From Bacillota bacterium (lineage in GTDB: Bacteria > Bacillota > Sulfobacillia > JAJYWN01), in the NCBI GenBank assembly GCA_021791495.1, contig JAJYWN010000078.1:67499-131498 (forward strand): a DNA stretch of 64,000 nucleotides, in the 5' to 3' direction. The position numbers and the translations under genes are program-made. Positions 62,902 to 64,000 of the stretch are shown piece by piece. Positions within the stretch are counted from its first letter, which is position 1. Each line of letters starts with the position of its first letter. A model generated the notes under the pieces. The model searched no databases. It was given only the letters and a program-made list of their open reading frames with translations, and was not told the origin of the DNA.

Positions 62902-63010
62902 CTACCCAGTACCAGTAGCCGTCCACCCAATACCAGTAACCGTCGACCCAATGCCAGTAACCGTCGACCCAATGCCAGTAGCCATCTACCCAAGTGTAGT
63001 AACCGGACAC
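62700..63010. repeat. 21-base tandem repeats encoding aromatic heptads
   Basis: Tandem units of about 21 bases on the minus strand (each roughly TGGGTGGACGGCTACTGG plus 3) cover the 5' part of the M23 gene. Copies at 62885-63010 are nearly identical, which would favour slippage and copy-number change. Confidence 0.75.
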
Positions 63011-63121
63011 CCATTCATTGTGGCCGTCGACCCACGACCAGTAGGCCTGAGCCGGCTGGGCGGCGATGCTGAAGAGGAAGGTGACCAGCAGCAGCGCGAC
63101 TAGGAGCTTTCGTGCGCGCAT
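62885..63121 (-). CDS. Signal peptide and WVDGYW repeats (N-terminal part of the M23 gene)
   Basis: 78 codons: signal peptide MRARKLLVALLLVTFLFSIA to PAQA, then YWSWVDGHNEWVSGYYT and five near-identical 7-residue units WVDGYW(H/Y), each 21 bases long in the DNA. It stops at TAG (62885-62887) exactly where a TGG Trp codon of the repeat is expected. The same frame then continues with more YVDGYW units to about 62800. It is probably the 5' end of one gene broken by the amber codon and by the later frameshift. Confidence 0.6.
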   Translation of the reverse strand: MRARKLLVALLLVTFLFSIAAQPAQAYWSWVDGHNEWVSGYYTWVDGYWHWVDGYWHWVDGYWYWVDGYWYWVDGYWY

Positions 63122-63123
63122 GG

Positions 63124-63918
63124 TCAGGGCCCTCCCTTCTGATTGGGTGGGTTCGGATGCTGAGGTGGGTGCTCGGGGGGCTTCAGTTCTTGGGCGACCG
63201 TTGCCCAGGGCCGGCCGGCCCGTAGCGCGAGTATTTCGGCAATCGACTTGCCACTCACCCGGGCCAGCTCGGCGGCCTGCCGAAGGTCGGTTAGATCGTT
63301 TCCAATAGCCATCAGGGCCTTTACCTGGTCCTTAGAAAGCCCAGAGGCTTTAGCCACATCTGATAACAGGGAAGGGCTGGAGTTAGCGGAAAGGCGTCGG
63401 GCCAGTTCGGTCCAAGTTCCTCTGCCCTTCTTCTTAAGCACTTCGGTCAGTGGCAACCGGAAACGGTCGGCGTAGGCCTTGGCGGCGGCGAGATCACCAT
63501 CGCTGTAGCCTTGGCCGCGGAGGTCCGCCACTTGCTGTTCGGTGAGGCCAGTGCGGGCCGCCACATCTTTGGCGCTGGGTCCGTCGGGGGCGCCGGCGGG
63601 CTGGACGTTGGCGGCGGGGTGGTTCTTCACTAGGTCGGAAACCACCTCATCCAAAGTCTGTCCAGAACCTACACGGCCCAGGAGATCGGTGACCCCGACT
63701 CCATGTCGGGCCGCGAGGGCGTCGGCCAGCATGATATCCGCCATGGTGTAACCACCGTTGAGCAGATTGTCCACGTCCTGGGCCGTCAGGCCGCTCCTGG
63801 TACGATTGCCGTCGATGCGGGCCGGCGGCCGCTCCTCCTTGGGCGCCGGTTTCGGCGGCGCAACTTCGTCCTTTTTCGCTGGGGGGGTGGGACGGATAGT
63901 CTCCTTCGGGGCTGGCAT
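63124..63918 (-). CDS. Helical repeat protein with Pro/Lys-rich N-terminus (5' end uncertain)
   Basis: 264 codons from ATG 63918. A Pro/Lys/Glu-rich low-complexity head precedes three or four units of about 55 residues with the pattern SGLTAQDVDNLLNGGYTMAD, GLTEQQVADLRGQGYSDGDL, GLSKDQVKALMAIGNDLTDL, each followed by A-x-LA and a W/L-E-V helix. No named family recognised. The frame stays open, with repeated PPKDEV-type units, to a TAG at the window edge (63997-63999), so the true start or a further interruption lies at the boundary. It ends 3 bases before the M23 gene and is probably in the same operon. Confidence 0.55.
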   Translation of the reverse strand: MPAPKETIRPTPPAKKDEVAPPKPAPKEERPPARIDGNRTRSGLTAQDVDNLLNGGYTMADIMLADALAARHGVGVTDLLGRVGSGQTLDEVVSDLVKNHPAANVQPAGAPDGPSAKDVAARTGLTEQQVADLRGQGYSDGDLAAAKAYADRFRLPLTEVLKKKGRGTWTELARRLSANSSPSLLSDVAKASGLSKDQVKALMAIGNDLTDLRQAAELARVSGKSIAEILALRAGRPWATVAQELKPPEHPPQHPNPPNQKGGP

Positions 63919-64000
63919 CGGAGGCCTAACCTCGTCTTTCGGGGGCGGTGTCGGAGGCTTGGCCTCATTTTTCGGAAGAGGAGTTGGAGGCCTAACCTAG

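Noticed and set aside
1..64000. CRISPR arrays, rRNA genes, replication origin, complete insertion sequences or prophage structural genes
   Set aside because: No regular 24-40 base repeats with unique spacers, no rRNA-like sequence, no DnaA-box cluster, and no transposase or phage structural protein was seen.

Overview
The window looks like chromosome from a GC-rich, probably endospore-forming member of the Bacillota (Firmicutes). The evidence is two T-box leaders (Trp and Thr), a ydaO-type c-di-AMP riboswitch, a Spo0E-like peptide gene, a YtxC-family sporulation gene just upstream of thrS as in Bacillus, a copper-amine-oxidase-N domain on a secreted glucosaminidase, and frequent GTG/TTG starts behind AGGAGG-like ribosome binding sites. 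No rRNA or other decisive marker is present, so genus and species are not claimed.

Layout. 0.1-0.8 kb: a MazEF toxin-antitoxin pair. 0.8-4.9 kb: leftward envelope genes and a LuxR regulator fused to a polytopic membrane domain. 5.0-7.3 kb: YaiI, an APH-type kinase and a SUFU-domain protein. 7.37-8.05 kb: six leftward tRNA genes (Val, Asp, Phe, Gly, Cys, Leu) with two promoters. 8.2-11.4 kb: a PHP phosphatase, a repeat-bearing lipoprotein and a cysteine-synthase-like enzyme. 11.49-17.07 kb: tRNA-Val(GAC) followed by a roughly 5.5 kb decayed island ending in a second copy of the tRNA 3' end. It holds an excisionase-like and a replication-like remnant, a DnaQ-BRCT exonuclease, a Cys-rich protein, membrane proteins and a fragment of an Mrp-type ATPase, but no integrase. 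17.2-20.6 kb: a dispersed repeat, a UbiD remnant and a large secreted glucosaminidase. 20.8-25.4 kb: Trp T-box, stand-alone trpB, ParB-like protein, glyoxalase-fold protein and zwf. 25.5-30.7 kb: polysaccharide deacetylase, D-threonine aldolase-like enzyme, acyltransferase 3, a second toxin-antitoxin pair and a DppA-like aminopeptidase.

30.7-44.1 kb is a potassium/cation locus. Leftward it encodes a small ORF, kdpF, kdpA, kdpB, kdpC, kdpD and kdpE. Rightward, behind a c-di-AMP riboswitch, it encodes two TrkA proteins, a 45-aa membrane peptide, TrkH, an OB-fold membrane protein and a DUF1646 transporter. High-affinity (Kdp) and lower-affinity (Trk) uptake therefore share one divergent control region. 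44.1-50.6 kb: RidA-like protein, a three-gene ABC-2 exporter, a nucleotidyltransferase, GTP-dependent PEP carboxykinase (with no canonical start codon) and Spo0E-like peptide. 50.9-55.5 kb: ytxC, a lipoprotein with a frameshifted tandem paralogue, a second copy of the dispersed repeat, the Thr T-box and thrS.

55.7-64.0 kb is a leftward secreted-protein cluster. It has two paralogous WD/beta-propeller-like proteins, two paralogous lipoproteins, a thioredoxin/MauE redox pair, and a striking M23 peptidase gene whose N-terminal part is a run of aromatic WVDGYW repeats broken by one amber codon and one frameshift. This cluster is the least explained part of the window.
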